DNA of 64,000 bases from an uncultured Winogradskyella sp. (GCA_913055905.1 CAJXLB010000001.1:186001-250000); one strand, 5' to 3'; shown: positions 36,098-45,992, counted from the first letter of the stretch. Made by a program: numbers and translations. Notes: a model not told the origin generated them from the sequence alone.

Positions 36098-38983
36098 ATG
36101 AAAAAACGTTTTTTACTTTTTCTATTTGGAATAGCTTTCGGCCTAATTGGTTTTGCACAACAAACCATTATTAAAGGAAGCGTTCTAGATGGAACCACAG
36201 GAGAACCAATTCCTGATGTAACAATTACAATCGAAGAAACCGAACAAAGCACCTACACTGATGCGAAAGGGGAATTCCAATTCACTGAAAATGTACCTCT
36301 TGGAGAACAGGTTTTAAAGGTTGAAAAAGTTGGCTATGTCACCAAACGCTATCCTATCATTGTAAATGAAGGACAGACCGTTGACATCAGCGGAATGACC
36401 CTCGACTACGACTCGAGCGACAAAAAAGATCTTTTCATTATTTCTATTGCAGATGACAATTTGAATAGTGAGGATGATGGATTAACAGACAACGTTTCGG
36501 GCTTACTTCAAGCCTCAAGAGACGTTTTCTTAAACGCTGCTGCATTTGATTTCAGCGCTACATTTTTTAGACCACGTGGTTTAGACAATGCCAATGGTAA
36601 AGTGCTTATCAACGGCGTTGAAATGAACAAACAGTTTAACGGCAGACCTCAGTGGGCCAACTGGGGCGGCTTAAATGATGTGCAACGTAACCAAGAGTTT
36701 AGTATGGGCATGTCTGCCAATGACTACACATTTGGTGATTTGGCCGGAACAAATAACATCGTCATGCGTGCTTCAAAATATAGAAGAGGTGGTCGCATAT
36801 CCTATGCCTCTGCCAATAGAAGTTATCAAGGCAGGATTATGGCCAGTTACAGTTCTGGACTACTAGAAGGCGGTTGGTCCTATTCTGTATTGGGATCTAG
36901 ACGATTTGGAGAAGAAGGGTTTATAGACGGTACACTGTATGATGCCAATTCTTTCTTTGTTGCCGTTGAAAAACAGATTAACGCTAAGCATAGCATCAAC
37001 TTTACTGGAATATACGCTCAAAACCGTAGAGGACGATCTACAGCCATTACTGAAGAGGTTTTCAATTTAAAGGGACGGCGCTATAATCCTTTTTGGGGTC
37101 TTTTAAATGGAGAGCTGCGAAATTCTAGAATCAGAGAGATAAACGAACCTATTTTAATGCTTAACCACTACTGGGACATCTCTAAAAAAGTAAGGCTTAA
37201 TACCAATATTTCTTACCAATTTGGAGAAATAGCAAATACTAGAATAGACAATGGTGGTACACGTTTATATACCGCTCCAAATGGCGAAGTGGCCTTTTTA
37301 GGTGGTGCAAGGAATCCTAGCCCGATTTACTATCAAAACTTACCTAGTTTCTTTCTACAAGACCAAAATCCAACAGCATATGACTACCAACAGGCTTATG
37401 TTGCGCAACAACAATTTTTAAATGATGGTCAAATGCCTTGGACAAGTTTTTACGAAGCTAACACAAGACCAAGTAATGTTGGTGGCAACTCACTTTACGC
37501 CGTACAAGCCGATGTCAATAAAGACCAGCAATGGACATTTAACTCCATTTTGGATGCCGAGCTAGCTGATAACATAAGATTAAATGCTGTACTCAACTAC
37601 AGAAAATTAAAAAGTGAGAATTTTGCCCGAGTTGAGGACCTTATGGGCGGCACAGGTTATCTAGATGTTGATTTCTTTGCGGAAGAAGAATTCAATGCCA
37701 TAGATGAAGAAGTTGCAGGGAACTTAGCTCAAAGTGATGTTAGAAATCCTAATCGTATCGCTAGAGAAGGTGATCGTTATAAATATAATTTTGAGTTAGA
37801 TGCAAGTGTTATTAGTGCCTTTGCCCAAGCTCAATTTAAATACAATAAAGTTGATTTTTATGTTGGGGCAAATGTTTCGCAGACGTCCTACCTAAGAACA
37901 GGGCTGTATGAAAACGGATTTTTCCAAGGTGGAGGCAACGATGGCTCCTTTGGGGAAAGCGACCAATTGGATTTTACCAATTTTGGAATAAAAGGTGGGT
38001 TTACCTACAAAATTACAGGGAAGCACCTTGTTGATGTTAATGGTAGCTATTTTACAAAAGCACCATCCTTACGAAATTCTTTTAGCAACGCAAGGCAAAG
38101 CAATGCCAAAGTCATTGGGCTAGAAAGTGAAAAAATACAATCGTTAGATGTGAGTTATATTTTCCGATCGCCCATAGTCAAGGCAAGAATAACCGGTTTT
38201 TATAACGGATTTCAAGACGGAAGTGATATTGGATTCTATTTTACCGAGGACCTTGCAGGCTTAGGAATAGATCGTGGCGATGCTTTTGTACAAGAAATTT
38301 TAACCAATATAGAAAGACGACATGTTGGAGTTGAAATGGGAATTGAAGCCCAAATAACCCCAACCATTAAATTAAAAGGAGCCGCTTCCATTGGACAGTA
38401 TACCTTTCAAAACAATCCAAATATATACTTGACTAGTGTAGACTTTCTAAACCGTTCAGATATTGGAAGGGAAGTAACTTTTGGTGATGGTACTACCAAT
38501 TTGAAGAATCTCCATGTTGCCGGTGGACCTGAGCGTGCTTACCAAATTGGTTTTGAATATAGAGATCCAGATTATTGGAACATTGGAATTACAAGCAACT
38601 TTTTCTCAAATGCATACCTCGACGTGAGCAACTTAGCGCGATCCGCTAACTTTACCTCAGACTACGACGGTAATACGTTTAACGATTATGACCCAAATGA
38701 AGCTAGAGAAATTCTTAGACAAGAACAATTTGATGATTATATGCTAGTTAATATCATTGGAGGAAAATCTTGGAAGATTGATGATTATTTTGTGGGCTTC
38801 TTTGCTACCATCAATAATGTCTTCAACGAACAGTACATTACAGGTGGCTTTGAGCAATCTCGTTTAGCAAATTTCCGCAGAATGAGGGAAGACCAATCTA
38901 GGCCTAATGGCCCAATTTTTGGCCCGAGATATTTCTTCGGAAATGGAACAACATATTATCTAAACGTCTATTTAAGATTTTAA
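36098..38983 (+). CDS. TonB-dependent outer-membrane receptor with N-terminal regulatory-like domain
   Basis: 961 residues from the ATG at 36098; a TTG two codons earlier is rejected because the signal peptide MKKRFLLFLFGIAFGLIGFAQQ starts at the ATG. A carboxypeptidase-D regulatory-like domain follows (about 24-105: IIKGSVLDGTTGEPIPDVTIT), then a plug region with RPRGLDNANGKVLINGVEMN and a long beta-barrel ending in aromatic-rich strands and Phe. It imports a large or scarce substrate using TonB energy. It is followed closely by a DUF5689 lipoprotein, its likely surface partner. Confidence 0.92.
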   Translation: MKKRFLLFLFGIAFGLIGFAQQTIIKGSVLDGTTGEPIPDVTITIEETEQSTYTDAKGEFQFTENVPLGEQVLKVEKVGYVTKRYPIIVNEGQTVDISGMTLDYDSSDKKDLFIISIADDNLNSEDDGLTDNVSGLLQASRDVFLNAAAFDFSATFFRPRGLDNANGKVLINGVEMNKQFNGRPQWANWGGLNDVQRNQEFSMGMSANDYTFGDLAGTNNIVMRASKYRRGGRISYASANRSYQGRIMASYSSGLLEGGWSYSVLGSRRFGEEGFIDGTLYDANSFFVAVEKQINAKHSINFTGIYAQNRRGRSTAITEEVFNLKGRRYNPFWGLLNGELRNSRIREINEPILMLNHYWDISKKVRLNTNISYQFGEIANTRIDNGGTRLYTAPNGEVAFLGGARNPSPIYYQNLPSFFLQDQNPTAYDYQQAYVAQQQFLNDGQMPWTSFYEANTRPSNVGGNSLYAVQADVNKDQQWTFNSILDAELADNIRLNAVLNYRKLKSENFARVEDLMGGTGYLDVDFFAEEEFNAIDEEVAGNLAQSDVRNPNRIAREGDRYKYNFELDASVISAFAQAQFKYNKVDFYVGANVSQTSYLRTGLYENGFFQGGGNDGSFGESDQLDFTNFGIKGGFTYKITGKHLVDVNGSYFTKAPSLRNSFSNARQSNAKVIGLESEKIQSLDVSYIFRSPIVKARITGFYNGFQDGSDIGFYFTEDLAGLGIDRGDAFVQEILTNIERRHVGVEMGIEAQITPTIKLKGAASIGQYTFQNNPNIYLTSVDFLNRSDIGREVTFGDGTTNLKNLHVAGGPERAYQIGFEYRDPDYWNIGITSNFFSNAYLDVSNLARSANFTSDYDGNTFNDYDPNEAREILRQEQFDDYMLVNIIGGKSWKIDDYFVGFFATINNVFNEQYITGGFEQSRLANFRRMREDQSRPNGPIFGPRYFFGNGTTYYLNVYLRF

Positions 38984-39064
38984 GCCATGGCTCATAACAA
39001 GAATAAAAATATTAAACAATTACAAGGGTGCGGTGCATCTGAAACAACATATAAAAAAGCAATT

Positions 39065-40483
39065 ATGAAAACCTTAAAATTCAACAAATTCATACTACTA
39101 TTAATAGGTTTGGTAGTATTTAACAGCTGTGTAGAGGACGATGATTTTGACACGCCCAACACATCCGTTGTAGAACCAGAACTTGATGGTCCTGAAGTAA
39201 CCATTGGAGCAATTGCAGGGCAATTGGCCCAAGAACAAGGTGGTGGTTCCTTAGATTATACCGATGAAGAAACAGTTCTAACATTTGGTTTTAACGAAAC
39301 CAATCAATATCTAGTTGGATACGTGGTATCCTCAGATGAGGCTGGTAATTACTTTGAGGAGCTTATCATTCAAGATCAGCCAGAAAATCCAACCACTGGT
39401 ATCAAAGTCCTTATAGACGTAAACCCTTTATTTGTGCGTTATGATATTGGCCGTAAGGTATACATTAAACTTAACGGATTAGCTGTAGGTATTACAAACG
39501 GAGTACTAACCATAGGTGCCTTGAACGGTAATGAGGTAGACAAGATTCCATCTGCTTCGGAAACGGATTTTATTCTTCGCTCTGCTGAAATAGCAACCGT
39601 AGTGCCTATGCCGTTAAGTTTTGAGGATTTTAGTGATGATAAAACCAACTTGCTCATTGAGCTACAAGACGTTCAGTTTAATAGAAATCAAGCTACGGGA
39701 GACAATCCATTAAGTTTCGCTTCTGAAGGTACAGATGAATTTGATGGTGAGCGTACTTTAGAAAGTTGTACATCTGCTGCAACCGTTGTTTTTAGCACTA
39801 GTACATTTGCAGATTTCAAAAGCTTGACGTTACCTTCTGGAAGAGGTAGCATGACGGCTATTTTGAGCAAAGACTTCTTTGGCGAGGTTTTCAATATTGT
39901 AATAAGCTCTCCAGAAGACATCAATTTTGATAGTGAAGACCGTTGCGATCCAGACTTTTTAGAGTGCACCACACCATCTGGTGGTGGTGACGCCTTCTTT
40001 GCAGAAGATTTCGAAGGTTTCGGAACATACGCATCCGAAGGTTGGGATAATATAAACGTAAGCGGTACGGATACCGATTGGTTCATAAGCAGCTTCAGTG
40101 GTAACTTTTATTCTCAAATTTCGGCATTTAATTCTGATAATGACGAAGCCAACGTTTGGTTGGTAACACCTCCAATTGATATGGATACTACTACTGGAGA
40201 AGAGTTATCTTTTGATATACAGGCAAATTTTGACAACGGAACAATCCTTAGCGTTTGGATCTCTACAGATTATGCTGGCGACCCAACTACAGCTACTTGG
40301 TCTATTTTAGACGTAACCATACCTGTTGGTCCGGCGAGTACGTTTGGTAACTTTGAGTCTGTTGGACCAGTAAATATTTCGTGCGTAGATGGCACCGCAG
40401 TAATCGGTTTCCTATATGAAGGCTCTGACCCAAGTGCAACCACAAGATATCACTTAGATAATGTTGTTGTAACTGGAAATTAA
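39065..40483 (+). CDS. DUF5689 lipoprotein with choice-of-anchor J domain
   Basis: 472 residues from the ATG at 39065, which starts a lipoprotein signal (MKTLKFNKFILLLIGLVVFN then SC). An in-frame ATG at 38987 adds a hydrophilic leader and is rejected. The DUF5689 region is at about 40-285 (GYVVSSDEAGNYFEELIIQD, IGRKVYIKLNGLAVG), an OB-like beta fold. The C-terminal 165 residues are a choice-of-anchor J type lectin-like domain (FAEDFEGFGTYASEGWDN). Lies 81 bases after the TonB receptor. Likely surface-exposed substrate-binding partner; ligand unknown. Confidence 0.86.
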   Translation: MKTLKFNKFILLLIGLVVFNSCVEDDDFDTPNTSVVEPELDGPEVTIGAIAGQLAQEQGGGSLDYTDEETVLTFGFNETNQYLVGYVVSSDEAGNYFEELIIQDQPENPTTGIKVLIDVNPLFVRYDIGRKVYIKLNGLAVGITNGVLTIGALNGNEVDKIPSASETDFILRSAEIATVVPMPLSFEDFSDDKTNLLIELQDVQFNRNQATGDNPLSFASEGTDEFDGERTLESCTSAATVVFSTSTFADFKSLTLPSGRGSMTAILSKDFFGEVFNIVISSPEDINFDSEDRCDPDFLECTTPSGGGDAFFAEDFEGFGTYASEGWDNINVSGTDTDWFISSFSGNFYSQISAFNSDNDEANVWLVTPPIDMDTTTGEELSFDIQANFDNGTILSVWISTDYAGDPTTATWSILDVTIPVGPASTFGNFESVGPVNISCVDGTAVIGFLYEGSDPSATTRYHLDNVVVTGN

Positions 40484-40500
40484 GATTTAACAGTCACATT

Positions 40501-40539
40501 AAAAAAGCCGCATCAATAAACATTTGGAGCGGCTTTTTT
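40501..40539 (+). terminator. Intrinsic terminator after DUF5689 gene
   Basis: AAAAAAGCCGC pairs with GCGGCTTTTTT around a 17-base loop. Confidence 0.9.
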
Positions 40540-40554
40540 ATTTACCTTTCATTT

Positions 40555-40917
40555 GTGCTTGATACTTTATACATAACTGCTTTTAACTACTATTTTAAAT
40601 ATTATAGAAAGCGAAGTGTTCTCATAGCATTGATTTATATAAACCTTTTATATAGCTCTTTACTTTGGGTGCTCTTTCTTTTTGCTTTGGTCTTTGCGCA
40701 ACAAATGAAAATGCCTGTTATGTCTCAGTCCAAATTTCTAAGCCTTTACTTCGTTATGGTTTTAGGAATCTGCTTTAGAAATTGGTTGTATTATTCAGGG
40801 AAAAAGCGTCATGTTTTAAGAAGTAAGTATAGCAGTAAGTCTTATTCCATTATCGCAGTTTGGGTCTTGCCCATTGCCTTTTTTCTATTGGGTTCTTTTC
40901 TTTTCCAAATGACATAA
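40555..40917 (+). CDS. Small membrane protein of unknown function
   Basis: 120 residues, GTG start at 40555. Three hydrophobic segments: about 22-48, 60-75 and 97-117, with basic loops (YYRKRS, GKKRHVLRSKYSSK). No family recognised. It is bounded by terminators on both sides, so it is its own unit. The start codon and short upstream region (15 bases after the previous terminator) leave little room for a promoter, which lowers confidence slightly. Confidence 0.6.
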   Translation: MLDTLYITAFNYYFKYYRKRSVLIALIYINLLYSSLLWVLFLFALVFAQQMKMPVMSQSKFLSLYFVMVLGICFRNWLYYSGKKRHVLRSKYSSKSYSIIAVWVLPIAFFLLGSFLFQMT

Positions 40918-40919
40918 AA

Positions 40920-40952
40920 AAAGCGTCAACCGTAAAGGACTGACGCTCTTTT
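40920..40952. terminator. Bidirectional intrinsic terminator
   Basis: AGCGTCA (40922-40928) pairs with TGACGCT (40941-40947), with A run before and T-rich tail after. It sits between convergent genes. Confidence 0.8.
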
Positions 40953-40972
40953 AATCCATTAAATTCTAATGG

Positions 40973-41491
40973 TTATTCTTTACTTTCTTTCTTATCTGCG
41001 CAACAGGCTTTTTTGCAATCTTTGGCACATGCCTTTTTCTCGGCTTCTGTTTTATCAGCGCAGCATGCTTTCTTGCAGTCTTTGGCACACGCCTTGGTGT
41101 CACCGCCAAATTCGTCAACAACTTTCATGTCTTTTACCTTATATACGTCTCCAACTTTGGCAACGGCTTCTTCCAAGGATTGAGGCGTTACTTTGGCGTT
41201 ATCATATTCTACCATGGCAAGACGCTTATCAAAATCAACCTTCGCTGATTTTACACCTTCCATTTTAGCCATTTTCTTTTCAATAGTCTTGGCACATCCC
41301 ATTTTACAGGTCATCCCTTCTATTTCAAATTCTACTTTGGCATACGTAGCATTTGGGTCTAATTCATTGGAAGCAACTTCTTTTGTTTCTTCCATGGCAA
41401 CCGTTTTAACCTCTGGCTCGGTATTGTTTTTACATGAGGCAAAAGCCAACAATGTGCATATTGCAATACAGGCTGTCTTTAAAGTTTTCAT
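40973..41491 (-). CDS. Heavy-metal-associated (HMA) lipoprotein with tandem Cys-rich repeats
   Basis: 172 residues. Lipoprotein signal at 1-20 with FASC and Cys20. An HMA domain at about 50-120 has the metal site GMTCKMGC (Cys62 and Cys66), a C-x3-C instead of the usual C-x2-C. The tail holds two near-identical units, KACAKDCKKACCADK, beginning at about 133 and 153, each with four Cys. The whole is rich in Lys. It likely binds copper or another soft metal at the outer membrane or periplasm. No ATPase or regulator is adjacent. Metal and role are inferred. Confidence 0.85.
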   Translation of the reverse strand: MKTLKTACIAICTLLAFASCKNNTEPEVKTVAMEETKEVASNELDPNATYAKVEFEIEGMTCKMGCAKTIEKKMAKMEGVKSAKVDFDKRLAMVEYDNAKVTPQSLEEAVAKVGDVYKVKDMKVVDEFGGDTKACAKDCKKACCADKTEAEKKACAKDCKKACCADKKESKE

Positions 41492-41587
41492 GATTTATAA
41501 CTCTTAAATTTGCGCTAAATCTAATAAAGATTGTGCATTCTTGCGAATGAATTAACGATTTTTGTGATTCTTTTTATAAGAATTTGA

Positions 41588-42481
41588 ATGAAAAATCTTA
41601 ATCTTAAATGGGTTTATCTCATTATGCTATCTGTCATTTGGGGAAGCTCATTTATTCTTATTAAAAAAGCACTCATTGGTTTTTCGGCCTATCAATTGGG
41701 AGCATTGCGTACCATAATTACAGGTGTAATTTTAATTTCATTTGGTTTCTACACCATAAAAAAAATCCCAAAAGATAAATGGAAATGGATAGCCTTATCT
41801 GGAATTATAGCGTCCTTGGTGCCTGCCTTTTTCTTTGCCATAGCAGAAACAGAGATTGATAGTGCGGTGGCTTCAATTCTAAATTCCCTAGTTCCTCTTA
41901 ACACTATTTTACTTGGTTTGGCTTTTTTTAAGGTAACAACAACAACCAAGCAAGTGATAGGAGTTGTTATTGGGTTTATAGGTACAGCTGTTTTAATTTT
42001 AAGCGGTGCAGATATCAATCCCAACCAAAACTATCTTTATGCGGGTTTTGTCATTGCTTCTACTTTTATGTATGCTACTAACGTGAACATCATTAAACGC
42101 CATCTTCAAGAGGTTAGACCCCTCGCCATTGCAACAGGAAACTATATTGTTATAATATTACCTGCTCTTATAATTTTGATATTCACAGGGTTTTTTGAGT
42201 CTGCAACCCTAGAAAATCAAAACTTCTATCCGTCCTTAATGTACGTAGGCATCCTTTCCATTTTTGGTACAGCGATGGCTAAAGTTGTCTTTAATAAACT
42301 GGTTCAAATTTCTACACCTGTATTTGCATCTTCAGTGACTTATATTATGCCCATGGTAGCACTGATTTGGGGATGGTTGGATGGCGAACAATTAAGTATG
42401 CTGCAACTTGTAGGAGCGGTCTTTATTTTGGTAGGTGTCTATATTTCGAACAAATACAAGCCAAAAAAAAGCCGAAGGTAG
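41588..42481 (+). CDS. EamA-type drug/metabolite transporter (DMT family)
   Basis: 297 residues. Ten predicted helices in two five-helix EamA repeats: first repeat with SVIWGSSFILIKKALIGFSAYQLGALR at 13-40, second with GFVIASTFMYATNVNIIKRHL in the middle and FASSVTYIMPMVALIWGWLDGEQL near 250-273. An exporter of small metabolites; substrate unknown. Its stop codon lies within the stem-loop that follows. Confidence 0.9.
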   Translation: MKNLNLKWVYLIMLSVIWGSSFILIKKALIGFSAYQLGALRTIITGVILISFGFYTIKKIPKDKWKWIALSGIIASLVPAFFFAIAETEIDSAVASILNSLVPLNTILLGLAFFKVTTTTKQVIGVVIGFIGTAVLILSGADINPNQNYLYAGFVIASTFMYATNVNIIKRHLQEVRPLAIATGNYIVIILPALIILIFTGFFESATLENQNFYPSLMYVGILSIFGTAMAKVVFNKLVQISTPVFASSVTYIMPMVALIWGWLDGEQLSMLQLVGAVFILVGVYISNKYKPKKSRR

Positions 42482-42496
42482 TTCCTTCGGCCTTTT
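42471..42496. terminator. Intrinsic terminator overlapping a stop codon
   Basis: GCCGAAGG (42471-42478) pairs with CCTTCGGC (42484-42491), with an A run before and CTTTTTC after. The DMT transporter's TAG is inside the loop. It serves the DMT gene and probably the convergent M16 gene. Confidence 0.85.
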
Positions 42497-42517
42497 TCAA
42501 AAATTGATTATTTGAAG

Positions 42518-44575
42518 TTAGTCAAAATCGGCTTCTGATACACCTTCATTGATTTTAACTTCCTTTAATTTAAATTCTATAACTTGACCCATTTGGCTAC
42601 CAGATCTTACATTTGGGAACTTAATACCCTCATATTCCTGATAATCCTTTAACATGGTCTCCTGGTTCTGAGTTTGTCCTTGCATAGAGGTAATCTGATC
42701 TTCCTTTATTTTAAGTCCAGTTTCAACGCTGTAATAATTTACAAATGACACAACGTCTCCTGGCACTTCAACCTTATAGGCTTTTTCTCCATCTACCTCT
42801 TCTACTCCTGTAAGCTTAACATTGTCATCATTGAGCATATTTAACTCTGGGAACAAGCCTGCAAGTGTACGCATATCCTTAGCCATATTTTCAGGTAGCG
42901 GATTTTTATTCATCGTAGCTTTGTCCTTGGTTAGGATTACGGTCATCATAGGATTGCCGTTCATAGAGATGCTTTGGGCGGTTTTACCATCTAAACGTTT
43001 TTCCTCACTTAAAATGGTAGAACCCATTGCAGAGGCTTCATAAGATACCAAAATGGAAGTGAGTTCATCTATTTTAGCTTTCCCTCCAACGGCTTCCAAA
43101 TAATTGTTTAGCACTGTGTTTGCATCCACGCCTTCAGGCATGTCTGCATCGTAATTCGGTTTTTCCGTTTTGTTAGCGTACTTATCAAAATACATTATTG
43201 GAATACCTGTTTTCTCAAGATTTTCCAAAACTTCACTTCCCTTACCAACAACTACGATTCTAGCATTATCCGTCTTGAAGTATTTATTCGCCACACGTTG
43301 CACATCTTCCTTGGTAACGGCATTGATTTTCTCTAAATACGTTGTGTAGAAGTCGTCTGGCAAATCATTAAGCTCCTTTTGAAGTGCATAATTTGCAATG
43401 GTCTGTGGACTTTCCAACCTGCGAACAAAATCACCCACATAACTAGCCTTAACGGTGTTTAAGGTATTGCTCTCTACAGGTTCTGTTTTAATTCTTTTTA
43501 TTTCCTTTAAGGTTTCAACAACTGCACTATCCGTAACGGCATTTCTAACTGCAGCACCTGCAGTGAACCTAGAGGCTCCCCATCTGTTCATACTCACATT
43601 GGAGCGTGCACCATAGGTGTAGCCGTGTTCTTCTCTTAGGTTCATGTTTAAATAACTATTGAAATCGCCGCCAAGAATTCTATTGGCTATTAATACGGAA
43701 TGATAGTCTTCATCATTCATTTTAATGTCTACATTGTTCATTAATGAGATATTAGACTGCACCGCATTAGGCATATCAACAAAATTAATTTGGGTGTACT
43801 GAACATTAGGCATGACTTCTGGAAGTGAAATGCCTACGTCTACGTTCTTTTCCCATGACCCAAAATAATTCTTGATCTTATTTTCAATATCGGATAATTC
43901 AACATCACCTACTACTACCAAATAGGCATTGTTAGGTGTAAAATACTTGTCGTAGTAGGCCAAGACATCTGAGAACTCGATGTTATTGAGTGTTTCTTCT
44001 GTTACAAATTCTCCATAAGGATGGTTCTTACCATAAGATAAGGCACTTCCCACTCGGCTAGCTGCTGCATCAACGCTTTTCTCGTCTGCTTTTATACCTT
44101 CAATTGCTTTCTCTTTTTCCTTTTCAAACTCCTCTTTGGTTAAGAGTGGATTAATGGCAGCATCTGCCATAAGTTCTAAAATACGTTCGCCATATTTAGA
44201 TAAACCACTTGCAAAGGCACTGCTAGACCCAAAACTCAAATTAGCACCGAGAAAATCTATTTCATCGTTAAACTCATCTTTAGAAATGGATTTAGTTCCA
44301 TTACCTAACATAGCAGCCAATATGCTTGATACACCAGCCTTGTCTCCTTCTGGAATAGGCTTGTTGTCTATTCGAAGCGAGTAAGAGACACGCGGTAATT
44401 TGTGGTTTTCAACAACTAAAACCTTGATGCCGTTATCTAATTCAAATTGCGAAGGTTCCTCCAGAACTATTTTTGGCGAAGGTCCTGGCTTTGGCATTAC
44501 AGAACGGTCTATTTGTGCATGAACACCAATTGCCATTAAAAACAGAACAATAAGTGCAGATATTTTAGTTTTCAT
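42518..44575 (-). CDS. M16-family peptidase subunit without zinc motif, fused to a LolA-like domain
   Basis: 685 residues from the ATG at 44575, chosen because MKTKISALIVLFLMAIGVHAQ is a signal peptide; an earlier ATG overlaps the upstream gene. Two M16 half-domains occupy about 30-465. The position of the inverted zinc motif HxxEH is replaced (region around SSILAAMLGNGT), so it is a non-catalytic beta-type subunit. The last 210 residues (NTVLNNYLEAVGGKAKIDELTS onward) resemble the LolA/outer-membrane lipoprotein sorting fold. It pairs with the active M16 gene 19 bases upstream. Confidence 0.85.
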   Translation of the reverse strand: MKTKISALIVLFLMAIGVHAQIDRSVMPKPGPSPKIVLEEPSQFELDNGIKVLVVENHKLPRVSYSLRIDNKPIPEGDKAGVSSILAAMLGNGTKSISKDEFNDEIDFLGANLSFGSSSAFASGLSKYGERILELMADAAINPLLTKEEFEKEKEKAIEGIKADEKSVDAAASRVGSALSYGKNHPYGEFVTEETLNNIEFSDVLAYYDKYFTPNNAYLVVVGDVELSDIENKIKNYFGSWEKNVDVGISLPEVMPNVQYTQINFVDMPNAVQSNISLMNNVDIKMNDEDYHSVLIANRILGGDFNSYLNMNLREEHGYTYGARSNVSMNRWGASRFTAGAAVRNAVTDSAVVETLKEIKRIKTEPVESNTLNTVKASYVGDFVRRLESPQTIANYALQKELNDLPDDFYTTYLEKINAVTKEDVQRVANKYFKTDNARIVVVGKGSEVLENLEKTGIPIMYFDKYANKTEKPNYDADMPEGVDANTVLNNYLEAVGGKAKIDELTSILVSYEASAMGSTILSEEKRLDGKTAQSISMNGNPMMTVILTKDKATMNKNPLPENMAKDMRTLAGLFPELNMLNDDNVKLTGVEEVDGEKAYKVEVPGDVVSFVNYYSVETGLKIKEDQITSMQGQTQNQETMLKDYQEYEGIKFPNVRSGSQMGQVIEFKLKEVKINEGVSEADFD

Positions 44576-44594
44576 ATATAGTCGTGATTTTATT

Positions 44595-45914
44595 TTATTG
44601 GTCATCATTTTTTGGTAAATACTCTAAAATTAATCTTTGATTTGGATTAAGGTATTTCTTAGCAACATCTCTGATATCCTCCCTAGTTATAGAGCGATAA
44701 ATATTTATTTGATCGTTGATTAAGTTTGTATCGCCATACAACATGTAGTAGCGAGCCAAGGAATTTGCTATACCCTCAACACTTGAGTTGGAACTTACAA
44801 ACTGGCTTTCAAACTGGTTTTGAAGCTTTTCGTAATCGCGCTCAGAGATTAATTCATTCTGAAGTTTTACGATTTCCTCATCCATTTCATCAATTAATGT
44901 TTGAAGCTCTACATCTCCAAGAGGTAACCCGAACAAAGCGTAAATACCATAGTCTTCTTGACTAATATTAACCGCTTGTACGGCTAAAGCTTGCTTTTGC
45001 TCATCAACTATTTTCTTGTAGAGCACTGAACTCTTTCCGCCACTAAGGTAGCTAGAAATCATGTTGAGAACATAAGAGTCTCTTTCTTTAAAGGAAGGCG
45101 TTCTATACGCGGCAATCACTGCAGGTATTTGTATGTTAGGATCATAAGCTGTCCCAGTCATAGCCTCTGTAATGGGTTCCTCTCTAGGAAGATCTCTATT
45201 TACATCAGCGCCTCTTGGTATCGGGCCAAAGTAATCTTCAATCATGGCCTTTACCTTTGGCTTGTCTATATCTCCTGCAACAACTAACACCGCATTGTTT
45301 GGAACATAATATTTTTTGTTAAAAGCCTGGAACTCTTCTAATGTTGCAGCATCTAGGTGCTCCATTTCACCAATGGTAGTCCCTTTGTAAGGGTGCACCT
45401 TGAAGAGGCGTTTTTTTACTTCTGCAAGTAAATTACCATAAGGTTGGTTGTCTACCCTTAAACGTTTTTCTTCCTTTACTACCTCATTTTGGGTATCGAC
45501 GCCAATTTGGTTAATTACAGGATGTAGTAGTCGCTCTGACTCCATCCATAAGCCCAATTCTACATTATTAGAAGGGAATACTTCGTAATAATACGTGCGG
45601 TCATCGGTTGTATTGGCATTATTGGTACCACCATTGGAAGAAACGATTTTAAACCACTCCCCACGCTCTATATTCTCTGTACCCTCAAATAATAGGTGTT
45701 CAAAAAAGTGGGCAAAACCTGTGCGTTCTGGATCTTCGTCTTTAGCTCCCACATGATACATAACGCTTACGGTCACAACCGGCGCCGAATTGTCTTGATG
45801 AAGAATGACGTGCATTCCGTTATCCAAATCGTATTCCTCAAATTCTACATTTTGGGCAGTGGATATAAGCCCAAAGCAAAGAGCAAATACAATAAAAAAG
45901 AGATTGTTTTTCAT
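44595..45914 (-). CDS. M16 zinc metallopeptidase (active subunit)
   Basis: 439 residues. Signal peptide at 1-20 (ends STAQ). The inverted zinc-binding motif HFFEH is at 69-73, with the distal Glu in NEVVKEEKR. Two M16 half-domains follow. Together with the next gene it should form the alpha-beta heterodimer typical of bacterial M16B peptidases that degrade peptides in the periplasm. Length is normal. Confidence 0.92.
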   Translation of the reverse strand: MKNNLFFIVFALCFGLISTAQNVEFEEYDLDNGMHVILHQDNSAPVVTVSVMYHVGAKDEDPERTGFAHFFEHLLFEGTENIERGEWFKIVSSNGGTNNANTTDDRTYYYEVFPSNNVELGLWMESERLLHPVINQIGVDTQNEVVKEEKRLRVDNQPYGNLLAEVKKRLFKVHPYKGTTIGEMEHLDAATLEEFQAFNKKYYVPNNAVLVVAGDIDKPKVKAMIEDYFGPIPRGADVNRDLPREEPITEAMTGTAYDPNIQIPAVIAAYRTPSFKERDSYVLNMISSYLSGGKSSVLYKKIVDEQKQALAVQAVNISQEDYGIYALFGLPLGDVELQTLIDEMDEEIVKLQNELISERDYEKLQNQFESQFVSSNSSVEGIANSLARYYMLYGDTNLINDQINIYRSITREDIRDVAKKYLNPNQRLILEYLPKNDDQ

Positions 45915-45992
45915 TATTCTATTGTTTTTTGTTTCAATTTTAATTTACCATTGTTTGTCTAGCCTGCTGATTATATGTTACAGCAATTTTCA

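Noticed and set aside
40501-40952. Two terminators flanking a small gene as a sign of a mobile cassette
   Set aside because: No direct or inverted repeats flank it and base composition matches the surroundings.
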